From: Aquiflexum gelatinilyticum
GTDB taxonomy: Bacteria; Bacteroidota; Bacteroidia; Cytophagales; Cyclobacteriaceae
Reading direction: 5' to 3'
Assembly (NCBI RefSeq): GCF_024741135.1
Contig: NZ_JANSUY010000004.1
Location: 124,001-188,000 of the forward strand
Length of the DNA stretch: 64,000 nt
Position numbers and translations under genes: made by a program. The first letter of the stretch is position 1. Each line of letters starts with the position of its first letter. Below the pieces are notes generated by a model. The model was not told the origin of the DNA and did no database searches. It saw only the letters and a program-made list of their open reading frames with translations. Shown here piece by piece: positions 1-7,265 of the stretch.

Positions 1-393
1 AACAGGTATTTTTGAATCAAAAAAAGTAAGAAGCTCCAATCCAACCTATTGTTCCACCCATTGGGAAAAGCATTATAAAATCAAGGCTTTCATTTTTTTA
101 GGTAATTGGGCCGGATCGAAGTTCCTTGGGAAAGTACGGTTCATATGTTGCTTTTCCCTCCAACACCATCTCCCTAAAGAGACATTGAACAGTCAATTTT
201 CAAAATTTAAAATATTAAAATTGAATCCTTGTTCTTGTCCGCATACAACCGTCAGTGTACGCTCATGACCACCTTCTATCAAGCAAATGCATCTATATTG
301 TCCAATTTTTAGGTTTATGCAGCTGGTATCGTTTTTGACATCATTATTACATGATTTTTTAGGTTAAACCACAACTCTAAATACTACCCTCCT
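1..393. other. Intergenic, no gene seen
   Basis: This AT-rich stretch precedes the ABC permease gene. I see no coding frame of useful length, no RNA gene and no convincing hairpin. It presumably holds the promoter of the downstream gene, but no clean TAnnTTTG element stands out. Confidence 0.4.
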
Positions 394-2811
394 ATGTTTG
401 GTACCCATCTCAAGTTCTTTGTCCGAGTTTTTTTGAAAGACAAGTTTTTCTCCCTGCTCAATATCCTAGGCCTGGCCATGGGAATCGCTGTCAGCATCAT
501 CTTGCTGCTGATCCTCCAGCATGACCTGTCTTATGACCAGCACTTTGCCAATCATGAGCGGATCTACCGGCTCGGAGGTCACCTCAAAGCCACCGGGATT
601 GATATCAGGGGAGCAAGGTCAGCAAGAGAGTTAGGAGGAATTATCAAGGACGAATTCCCGGAAGTGGAAGCCGTGACAAGTGCCAATACCTGGGACCATA
701 CTTTGATCAAGTATGAGAAAAATGGTGCAGAGGTATCTTTTTATGAGGAAGATGTCGTGCGTACAGATTCTGCTTACTTTAAGGTATTCCAGCACGATTT
801 TATAGCAGGGGATCCGGCAACTGCATTGCAAGATCTAAATTCTGTCGTCATATCAGCCTCGGCGGCGGCAAGGTATTTCGGTTCGGAAGATCCCTTGGAC
901 AAAACACTTTTGATAGACGGAGAAAGCTGGAAAGTCACTGCGGTCATTGAGGACTTACCAAACAACACCCATATGCGTTTTGACTTCCTGCTTTCGGGAT
1001 TGCTCAAAAGTAGGGAATGGGTAATCGATCAGGGTCAGGTGAAGTCCGAGGCATTTTGGAATCCTGATGTCTTCACTTATTTCCTAATGACTAAAAATTA
1101 TGATCCTCAGCGCTTCTATGACAAGTTTCCCCAGATTTTTGACAAGTTTTTCAAGTCCTTTGGCGATCAGGTGGGCGGACAGTATGAGGCCATCCTGCAG
1201 CCTTTGGCAAGCATCCATTTTGATTCTACCCTGATTGACGATGAGCCCACGGGGAATATGGCTTACCTCTATGCTTTCTCTGCGATCGGGATATTCATTA
1301 TCCTTTTGGCCTGTATCAATTACATGAACCTGTCTACTGCCAAGTCTGTCAATCGCGCTTCTGAAATCGCCATGAAAAAAACGCTTGGGAGTGACAAAAA
1401 ATCATTGGTGTTGTCATTTTTGGGAGAATCGGTTTTTCTTTCTTTGGTATCCCTTGTTCTTGCAATAGTATTGGTCTTCCTGATATTGAATTTCTCTTCC
1501 TTCAACAGCCTGATCCAGAAAAACCTCGTGGTCGACTTTTGGAACAACAAAACATTGCTCTTTGGATCAGTGGGAGTTGCTGTTATGATCGGGATTGTTT
1601 CGGGACTTTATCCGGCATTTTACCTGCCGAGCATCCCTACATTAGCTGCACTGAAAGGCTCCTTCAAAAACCAAAAGTCAAGTCTGAGACTGAGGAAAGT
1701 GCTGACTACCGCACAGTTTGCCATATCGATATTTGTGGTCGTCTGCACTTTCTTTATGCGGGATCAGATTTCCTTTGTCAGAAACAAAGACCTTGGTTTC
1801 AACAAAGAAAATATCCTGATTCTCCCTATACAGGACACTTTGGTTCAAAACAGGATTGAGCCCATCAAAAACGAACTGCTCCAAAACCCAAAAATCACCA
1901 ATGCCACCACCTCTTATGCCGTCCTTGGAATGGGTACAGGTGGACCGGTGATGCATGCCGAAAGTCCTGAAGGGATGGTGCAGCAACGCTTCAATATGAT
2001 CACTGTGGGAGATGATTATTTCAAAACCATGGGGATCGACCTGCTAACGGGTAGGGAATTTCAGCCGGGAAGTGGGATTGATGTCAACAATGTTTTTATG
2101 TGTAACCGTGCAGCTGCCAAACTGATGGGTTGGGGCGATGATCCGGTGGGCAAAAAAGTGCGTTGGTTCCACGGAGAGGAAGATGGCACCATCATCGGCA
2201 TGGTGGAAGATTTCAATTACATGTCCCTCCACAATATCGTAGAGCCCTTGCTGATCGTCAAGTCCAGGAAAGAAGGTGGTTTTCTCCACCTTCAGGTGGC
2301 AGGCGACGACCTTCCTGAGACTTTGGAATTCATCCAGACCAAATGGGCGGAAATTGATCCCAACCATCCTTTTGAATACTTTTTCCAGGACCAGCGCTTT
2401 GATGAGCAGTACAAATCTGATGAGATCCAATACAAGCTCATTTCCATCCTTTCCTACATCTGTATTTTCATTTCACTTTTGGGGCTTCTTGGTCTTTCGG
2501 CTTTTACCGCCGCACAGCGTACCAAGGAGATCGGCATCCGCAAAGTCCATGGAGCGAGCATTCCAAGGATCATTTACCTTCTTTACAAAGAGGTGATGCT
2601 CTTGGTGATCCTTGCAGGAATTCTAGTCATTCCGGCAGCTTGGTATATCATTGACCTTTGGATGGGGAATTTTGCTTATAAGACCCCTTTGAATTACTTC
2701 ACATTTTTGGGCGTGACAGTATTGGCATTGTTGGTCGCATTCTTTACAGTAGCCTTTCACTCGCTGAAGACGGCTACCACCAATCCGATCAAGTCGCTGA
2801 AATACGAATGA
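394..2811 (+). CDS. ABC transporter permease, FtsX/MacB family
   Basis: An 805-residue inner-membrane permease of the MacB/FtsX class, common in Bacteroidota. One transmembrane helix lies at residues ~20-42, followed by a periplasmic MacB-like core domain (~50-280). Three FtsX helices follow (~285-310, ~345-370, ~390-415), then a second helix plus periplasmic segment (~435-680) and a last FtsX block (~690-800) ending in the typical NPIKSLKYE-like tail. The tandem FtsX-domain layout and ~800-residue length match the family. No ATPase partner gene lies next to it in the window, so the partner is presumably upstream of the window or encoded elsewhere. Members serve in lipoprotein or peptide export or mechanotransmission; the substrate cannot be read from sequence. 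The ATG at 394 directly precedes the conserved membrane start. Confidence 0.9.
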   Translation: MFGTHLKFFVRVFLKDKFFSLLNILGLAMGIAVSIILLLILQHDLSYDQHFANHERIYRLGGHLKATGIDIRGARSARELGGIIKDEFPEVEAVTSANTWDHTLIKYEKNGAEVSFYEEDVVRTDSAYFKVFQHDFIAGDPATALQDLNSVVISASAAARYFGSEDPLDKTLLIDGESWKVTAVIEDLPNNTHMRFDFLLSGLLKSREWVIDQGQVKSEAFWNPDVFTYFLMTKNYDPQRFYDKFPQIFDKFFKSFGDQVGGQYEAILQPLASIHFDSTLIDDEPTGNMAYLYAFSAIGIFIILLACINYMNLSTAKSVNRASEIAMKKTLGSDKKSLVLSFLGESVFLSLVSLVLAIVLVFLILNFSSFNSLIQKNLVVDFWNNKTLLFGSVGVAVMIGIVSGLYPAFYLPSIPTLAALKGSFKNQKSSLRLRKVLTTAQFAISIFVVVCTFFMRDQISFVRNKDLGFNKENILILPIQDTLVQNRIEPIKNELLQNPKITNATTSYAVLGMGTGGPVMHAESPEGMVQQRFNMITVGDDYFKTMGIDLLTGREFQPGSGIDVNNVFMCNRAAAKLMGWGDDPVGKKVRWFHGEEDGTIIGMVEDFNYMSLHNIVEPLLIVKSRKEGGFLHLQVAGDDLPETLEFIQTKWAEIDPNHPFEYFFQDQRFDEQYKSDEIQYKLISILSYICIFISLLGLLGLSAFTAAQRTKEIGIRKVHGASIPRIIYLLYKEVMLLVILAGILVIPAAWYIIDLWMGNFAYKTPLNYFTFLGVTVLALLVAFFTVAFHSLKTATTNPIKSLKYE

Positions 2812-2820
2812 TTGGATTTA

Positions 2821-2950
2821 ATTCAGAATGCTGAATTCATAATTCTGAATGTAGGTTGTCGTCATCTTGAATCCGAGGTACGAGGATGAAAGATCTTTTT
2901 ATCAAAAGAAACGAGAAAAATAATAATTCTGAATTCATAATTCTGAATTG
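2821..2950. repeat. 20-bp direct repeats flanking a partial REP-like element
   Basis: The 20-mer CTGAATTCATAATTCTGAAT occurs at 2831-2850 and again at 2929-2948. Each copy also contains short inverted ATTCAGAAT/ATTCTGAAT arms. Between them lies a 24-nt string (2860-2883) plus GAAAGATCTT (2888-2897), both found again at 42199-42222 and 42242-42251. This suggests a short interspersed repeat bracketed by AT-rich direct repeats, just downstream of the permease gene. Confidence 0.7.
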
Positions 2951-3010
2951 GGTTAGACTAAGCTAAAATGTACCTAATACTCAACCGATCCTTAGCTAAA
3001 GGGTAACCCA

Positions 3011-3076
3011 GACACGGAGAATCCCTAGCTAGGACACGGAGTATCCCTAGGAGAGACACGGAGTATCTGTAGGAGA
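3011..3076. repeat. 22-bp tandem repeat, three imperfect copies
   Basis: Three units beginning GACACGGAG start at 3011, 3033 and 3055, giving a period of exactly 22 bp. Each continues with ATC and mostly CCTAG; the third unit is the most diverged. The block lies about 200 bp before the recombinase gene. With no spacer/repeat alternation it is not a CRISPR. Its function is unknown; a protein-binding array is possible. Confidence 0.7.
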
Positions 3077-3273
3077 AGGTATACTAGGGCGTTAGGGGAG
3101 GTTTAGCAGAAGGTGGTGGGAATACTATTGAATGTCGTGGAAAAAGTTAAACGTTTAAGTTGGGCCAGTAATTTTTTATCAAAATAGGAACAGGCTAAAT
3201 TATGCAGGATATACAGCTTCTCCAGCTATCCTGCTTCTCCGGGAGCAGGCTCTAACCTGTAATTTTTAACACC

Positions 3274-4644
3274 ATGGAACCAAAACCTATCCAAGTAGAG
3301 GTTATCGGAAAGAAAATCATCCTGAAGATGCCCAAAAACGATGCAGACGTGAAGTTCGTATTGACCCTTAGGTATTCCAAGTGGAACAAGGATGGCTATT
3401 TTTGGGAGATCCCCCATTACCCCGGTAACCTCGAGCGGATCCAACAGCATTTTGGGGAAAGGCTTGGGCCTGTCATCCGACATGAGACCATTCCCACTGA
3501 ATCGTATGAGCAATCCAGAAAGGTTGATAAAAACCAGGTCTTAGTCATCAAAACCCACTCCGGTAGGATTAAGCTGATATTTGGATACAATGCCACTCTT
3601 ACCAAAACGATAAAATCTATTCCCTATTACCAATATGATCTAAAGAATAAATGGTGGACGATCCCCTACTCCGAGCAGTTTTTGGAAGAGGTGAAAAGAA
3701 AAATCGGGGAGCTTGGTTTGGTTATGGTTTTTGAGGAGGAAAAAAAGAATACTGAGGTGGTGGCCAAAGTGTCTCCTTATGACATCCCCAATTACAGAAA
3801 ATGCCCTGAGGAGTATGTGCATAAGCTGGAGGAAAGAAGGTATAGCGAAGGGACAATTAAAGCTTATGTACCCTTGTTTGAAGAGTTCATCAATTATTTT
3901 TCAAAATCAACAATGGAAGACTTAGGCGAAAAAGAGGTCATGGAGTTTTCGAGATATTTGGTGATGGAGAGAAAAGTCTCGAGTTCCTTTCAGAATCAGG
4001 CTATCGATGCCATCAAATTTTACTTTGAAAAAGTAAAAGGTGAAGAGCGCAAGTACTACCATGTAGACCGGCCTATCAGGGGAAAAACATTGCCTGCGGT
4101 ATTGAGTGAAGAAGAAGTAATAAAAATTTTGAGGGTAACTAAAAATCTTAAACACATTGCCATTCTAATGACTATTTATTCTGCAGGCCTAAGAATAGGT
4201 GAATTGATCAATCTAAAAATCAAAGATATAGATTCCAATAGGATGCAGATACGGGTAGAACAGGCGAAGGGGAAGAAAGACAGGTATACAATTCTGTCAC
4301 AAAGGACCTTGGAAATATTAAGGAGGTACATAAAAGAGAATAGGCCATTTGAATATTTATTTGAGGGACAGGGAAGTACCAAAGAAATACCTTTGAGATA
4401 TTCAACAACTAGTATTTCGGCGATTTTAAGTAAGGCGGTAAAAGATGCGGGAATAGCAAAAAATGTAACCGTACATACTTTAAGACATTCGTTTGCAACC
4501 CATTTATTGGAAAGAGGAACAGACTTAAGGTATATACAAAGTCTACTGGGACACGAAAGTCCAAAAACAACGCAGATATATACACATATTACAACAAAAG
4601 GTTTTGATCAGATAATAAGTCCAATGGATGGATTGGATATTTAA
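3274..4644 (+). CDS. Tyrosine recombinase with N-terminal HARP-like repeats
   Basis: A 456-residue site-specific recombinase. The catalytic domain (~275-440) shows R307 (AGLRIGE), K332 (KGKKDR), H401-x-x-R404 (HTLRHSFATH), H427 (LLGHES) and nucleophile Y436 (IYTH), a complete active set. A SAM-like core-binding domain lies at ~178-265. It lacks the extra segment typical of integron IntI between patches II and III, so it is XerC/D-like, although the SPMDGLDI tail recalls the SPLD ends of IntI and Xer relatives. The first ~155 residues hold two related ~55-residue units (~11-67 and ~95-152) with IP..YD...WWTIP-type motifs resembling the HARP domain of SMARCAL1. That match is my reading and is untested. 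The gene is oriented toward the AAA/RloB pair, with palindromes just after its stop. Confidence 0.88.
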   Translation: MEPKPIQVEVIGKKIILKMPKNDADVKFVLTLRYSKWNKDGYFWEIPHYPGNLERIQQHFGERLGPVIRHETIPTESYEQSRKVDKNQVLVIKTHSGRIKLIFGYNATLTKTIKSIPYYQYDLKNKWWTIPYSEQFLEEVKRKIGELGLVMVFEEEKKNTEVVAKVSPYDIPNYRKCPEEYVHKLEERRYSEGTIKAYVPLFEEFINYFSKSTMEDLGEKEVMEFSRYLVMERKVSSSFQNQAIDAIKFYFEKVKGEERKYYHVDRPIRGKTLPAVLSEEEVIKILRVTKNLKHIAILMTIYSAGLRIGELINLKIKDIDSNRMQIRVEQAKGKKDRYTILSQRTLEILRRYIKENRPFEYLFEGQGSTKEIPLRYSTTSISAILSKAVKDAGIAKNVTVHTLRHSFATHLLERGTDLRYIQSLLGHESPKTTQIYTHITTKGFDQIISPMDGLDI

Positions 4645-4676
4645 CTAAAAGAAACTATGTTTAAATAATTGAAAAA

Positions 4677-4737
4677 TATCAACAATATTGTTGATACCAG
4701 CCCAAATTGGGTAGATATCAACAAGTCTTGTTGATAT
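4677..4737. repeat. Paired palindromes, candidate recombinase site
   Basis: Two palindromes share the half-site TATCAACAA. One is a perfect 20-bp palindrome at 4677-4696; the other is a 23-bp odd-centred palindrome at 4715-4737 with half-sites as perfect inverted arms. Between them lies a small CCCAA-A-TTGGG dyad at 4701-4711. The array starts 33 nt after the recombinase stop codon and ends just before the CGTTACAAGC motif at 4743-4752. Four inverted half-sites beside a tyrosine recombinase fit an attachment site or operator, but activity is inference. Confidence 0.6.
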
Positions 4738-4742
4738 ACAAT

Positions 4743-4752
4743 CGTTACAAGC
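4743..4752. other. Left boundary motif of the putative cassette
   Basis: CGTTACAAGC here is the exact reverse complement of GCTTGTAACG at 6934-6943. The two copies bracket the AAA ATPase/rloB pair as inverted 10-bp motifs. The left copy directly follows the paired palindromes, as a cassette junction would follow an attI-like site. The match is seen in the sequence; the boundary role is inferred. Confidence 0.5.
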
Positions 4753-4875
4753 AAGCCTAAAAACCACAGATTAAAACGGAATAATCACTTAAATGAAGCA
4801 TAAATTAAATTTTTGACCCCAAAAACTCAATTTAAAGAGATTTTTTCGTTTCTTTGAGACAGATAACTGAATGAT

Positions 4876-6231
4876 ATGCTAATTAGATTTGTAGTAACTA
4901 ACTTTCTTTCGTTTAACGAAGAGGTTGAATTCAATATGCTACCGAGTTCATTTAAGACTCATAAGCATCACGTATATAGTGTTGGCAAATTAAATGTTCT
5001 GAAAGCTGCAGCAATTTATGGTGCAAACGGAGCTGGAAAGTCAAACCTAATTAAAGCAATTGAGTTTTTACAGCAGGCTGTTGAAAACGGCTTATTAACA
5101 AAATCTGTTAATGAAAAGAAGTTTAAACTTGATTCAAAAAACACCTCATTACCTGTGAAGTTTGAAATTGAAATTTCTATCAATAAAAAAACGTTTGCTT
5201 ATGGGGTTGATTTTAATGAAAACTTCATTCAAAATGAATGGTTATATGAAACTAACCCAACAACTGATGATAAATTAATTTTTGAAAGGACAACAACTAA
5301 ATCTGGAAAAAGCTCTGTAAAGGTTTCACCTAAATACACAAAAACGCAAAAGCAAAAGTATTTAATTGAACTTCTAGAGGAAAGATTGTTAAAGAAAAAT
5401 GAACTCTTGATTGGCAAATCCGAAGAATTGAAATTCAAAGAGGTAAATGAAGTTAGAAACTACATTCTACATTCCATTGTAGTTATTCATCCTGGGAGTA
5501 AATTCCAAGGGCTCGTTCCCAAATTAACAACATCTCCAATATTTAAAGACTTCGCAAATGAATTATTAAATACATTTGATACTGGAGTTTCAGAACTTGA
5601 TGTAGAAATAATTGACTTCGATAAATTCTTCGGTGAGGATGATGAGGACTTAAAAAAGGAATTAATTGAAGCAATTAATAATGGAGAAACTGTATTGCTT
5701 AACACAAATATTGGTGGAGTTCTTGTTACAAAAGAAAACAAGAAATATATAGTTAAAAAAGTTATAGCCCAACATCTAAACAATGATGGAATTAAAATCA
5801 AGTTTGAATTAGATGAAGAATCTGATGGAACTCAAAGATTGTTGGATTTCATTCCAGCTTTTGAAGGCATTCTCAATCAAAATATTACGTTTATTATTGA
5901 CGAGATTGACCAAAGTTTGCACCCTGTTCTTTTAAAAACTCTTATTCAGAAGGTGATGTCTGATGAAACAACTAAAGGACAATTAATCTTTACTACACAC
6001 GAATCAAACTTGTTAGATTTAGATATTTTTAGACAAGATGAAATTTGGTTTGCAGAAAAGCGAAAGCCCAAGGGAGATACTCAACTATATTCTTTAAGTG
6101 AATTTAAACCTAGATATGACCTAGATATTAGAAAGGGATATTTAAAAGGAAGATTTGGAGCTATACCCTTTCTTGCTCATTTAGAAGATTTAAATTGGCA
6201 TTCAACATATGAGGAAGAAACGGGGGTATAG
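4876..6231 (+). CDS. AAA ATPase of an AbiL/RloA-like defence module
   Basis: A 451-residue SMC/OLD-like AAA family (AAA_15/AAA_21) ATPase. Walker A is GANGAGKS at residues 49-56, Walker B is FIIDEID at 339-345, and the switch histidine is H375 in IFTTHES. The N-terminus MLIRFVVTNFLSFNEE is typical of RecF/RloA-type ATPases. The next gene is an RloB protein overlapping by 23 nt, so the two are translated together. Such ATPase + RloB pairs are known as AbiLi/AbiLii or RloA/RloB and are associated with abortive phage defence. In that scheme the ATPase senses or licenses and the RloB (TOPRIM-like) partner executes; the exact trigger is not readable here. The gene is visibly AT-richer than the chromosomal genes around it, which fits horizontal acquisition together with the adjacent recombinase. 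Confidence 0.85.
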   Translation: MLIRFVVTNFLSFNEEVEFNMLPSSFKTHKHHVYSVGKLNVLKAAAIYGANGAGKSNLIKAIEFLQQAVENGLLTKSVNEKKFKLDSKNTSLPVKFEIEISINKKTFAYGVDFNENFIQNEWLYETNPTTDDKLIFERTTTKSGKSSVKVSPKYTKTQKQKYLIELLEERLLKKNELLIGKSEELKFKEVNEVRNYILHSIVVIHPGSKFQGLVPKLTTSPIFKDFANELLNTFDTGVSELDVEIIDFDKFFGEDDEDLKKELIEAINNGETVLLNTNIGGVLVTKENKKYIVKKVIAQHLNNDGIKIKFELDEESDGTQRLLDFIPAFEGILNQNITFIIDEIDQSLHPVLLKTLIQKVMSDETTKGQLIFTTHESNLLDLDIFRQDEIWFAEKRKPKGDTQLYSLSEFKPRYDLDIRKGYLKGRFGAIPFLAHLEDLNWHSTYEEETGV

Positions 6232-6928
6232 TAGGGAAACACCTACAGCGTTAGTAAGAGATTATAAGCTTTTTGCAATTGCCTGCGAAGGAGGCAAAAG
6301 AGAACCTGCATATTTTAGAGCTTTTCAGTTTATGTCTAACAGAATTGCTGTTGACTTAATTGAAGAAATAGTAAGCGATGAAGAAGCACTTGCTATAAAT
6401 CCTAATAAATCTGCACCAAAATGGGTTTTAGAAAGAGCAATAAGATATATTGAAAAAGAAGGTTTAAATGATGAGGACGATCTGTGGTTCATATTAGATG
6501 TAGATAGGTGGGAATATAGTCAATTAAAAGAAATAGCTGATTTTTGTGAACAAAATGCCAATTGGAACATAGTTTTAAGTAATCCTTGTTTTGAAGTTTG
6601 GCTTTATTTTCACAAGAGAAAAAACATCAAGGATTCAGAATCTAAAACTTGTGGGGACTTTAAATATGAAATCTCAAAATTTGAAAAAGGAGGATATCAT
6701 CCATTAAAATGGATACCAGACTTGTTAATCGCAATAGAAAATTCAAAAGTAACAGACATAAATAAAGATTATTTTTTTCCAGAAATAAACACAACTAAAC
6801 TTTTTCAACTTGGAGAGGCAATCATCGAGGTAGTTGGAAAGAAAGGATTTGAAAAATACTGTGAAAACATAATTCCAAAACTACTTCAAGAAGAGATTGA
6901 CAGAACGAAAAGAAAAAAGAAAAAATAA
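6209..6928 (+). CDS. RloB family protein (AbiLii-like effector)
   Basis: A 239-residue RloB-domain protein. Visible motifs are CEGGKREPAYF at 26-36 (glycine-rich turn with acidic residues), DLWFILDVDRW with D97 and D99, and SNPCFEVWLYFH at 124-135. These match the acidic, TOPRIM-like catalytic layout proposed for RloB and related effectors of ATPase/TOPRIM defence pairs. The start at 6209 lies inside the ATPase gene (23-nt overlap), supporting translational coupling and a stoichiometric complex. The C-terminus is very basic (RTKRKKKK), possibly for nucleic-acid contact. The gene is AT-rich like its partner. I infer a nuclease-type abortive-infection effector; substrate (DNA, RNA or tRNA) is unknown. 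Confidence 0.82.
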   Translation: MRKKRGYSRETPTALVRDYKLFAIACEGGKREPAYFRAFQFMSNRIAVDLIEEIVSDEEALAINPNKSAPKWVLERAIRYIEKEGLNDEDDLWFILDVDRWEYSQLKEIADFCEQNANWNIVLSNPCFEVWLYFHKRKNIKDSESKTCGDFKYEISKFEKGGYHPLKWIPDLLIAIENSKVTDINKDYFFPEINTTKLFQLGEAIIEVVGKKGFEKYCENIIPKLLQEEIDRTKRKKKK

Positions 6929-6933
6929 GGCCA

Positions 6934-7088
6934 GCTTGTAACGGGCGTTTGGCTCAATGGCGGCTGACGTGGTTAATTGAACATATTACCTCGCATCAAC
7001 TTTTCTGGTGTATTGACAGTTTTGTGCTCCGAAATCCGCCACTGCGCCAAGCCCCAAACCGTTGAATTGATTTGTAAGAAAACGCCCG
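6934..7088. repeat. attC-like long inverted repeat after the rloB gene
   Basis: Directly after the rloB stop, GCTTGTAACGGGCGTTT (6934-6950) opens a region with nested inverted arms. CGGGCGTTT (6942-6950) pairs with AAACGCCCG (7080-7088), and TGGCGG (6958-6963) pairs with CCGCCA (7037-7042), with unpaired segments and a ~70-nt apical loop between. GC content jumps relative to the AT-rich gene pair. The layout (gene, then TAACG..., folded arms, ...CGCCCG) resembles integron attC sites and similar cassette-end repeats of Bacteroidota. The right arm ends CGCCCGAA rather than the expected CGCCCGTTA, so the site may be degraded or recombined. Confidence 0.55.
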
Positions 7089-7234
7089 AATCGGGGTCAG
7101 GAAAATAAAAGGTCTATGGAAAGTAGTTTGCGTTTTGAGGTATTAGGAAAGCATCCATCATTGCCGTCCCAATTCAATTTATTTTGGAATTAGGGTTCAC
7201 AAACGGGGAAAAATATGCAGTATAGATGGAAATA

Positions 7235-7265
7235 AAAAAAAGAGGACTAATTGTCCTCTTTTTTT
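7235..7265. terminator. Bidirectional rho-independent terminator
   Basis: The stem AGAGGAC/GTCCTCT (7241-7247 and 7253-7259) has a TAATT loop, an A-run on the left and a T-run on the right. The blaR1 stop codon (minus strand) lies in the loop. It would terminate blaR1 and stop read-through from the accessory island. Confidence 0.75.

Noticed and set aside
3011..3076. Possible CRISPR array
   Set aside because: Units are contiguous 22-mers without spacers and only three copies, and no cas genes are present.
3274..4644. Calling the recombinase an integron integrase (IntI)
   Set aside because: The IntI-specific extra segment between patches II and III is missing; XerC/D-type is the safer call despite the integron-like context.
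6941..6965. tRNA-like fragment (GGCTCAATGGCGG)
   Set aside because: No cloverleaf, anticodon arm or acceptor stem can be formed around it; it belongs to the inverted repeat.
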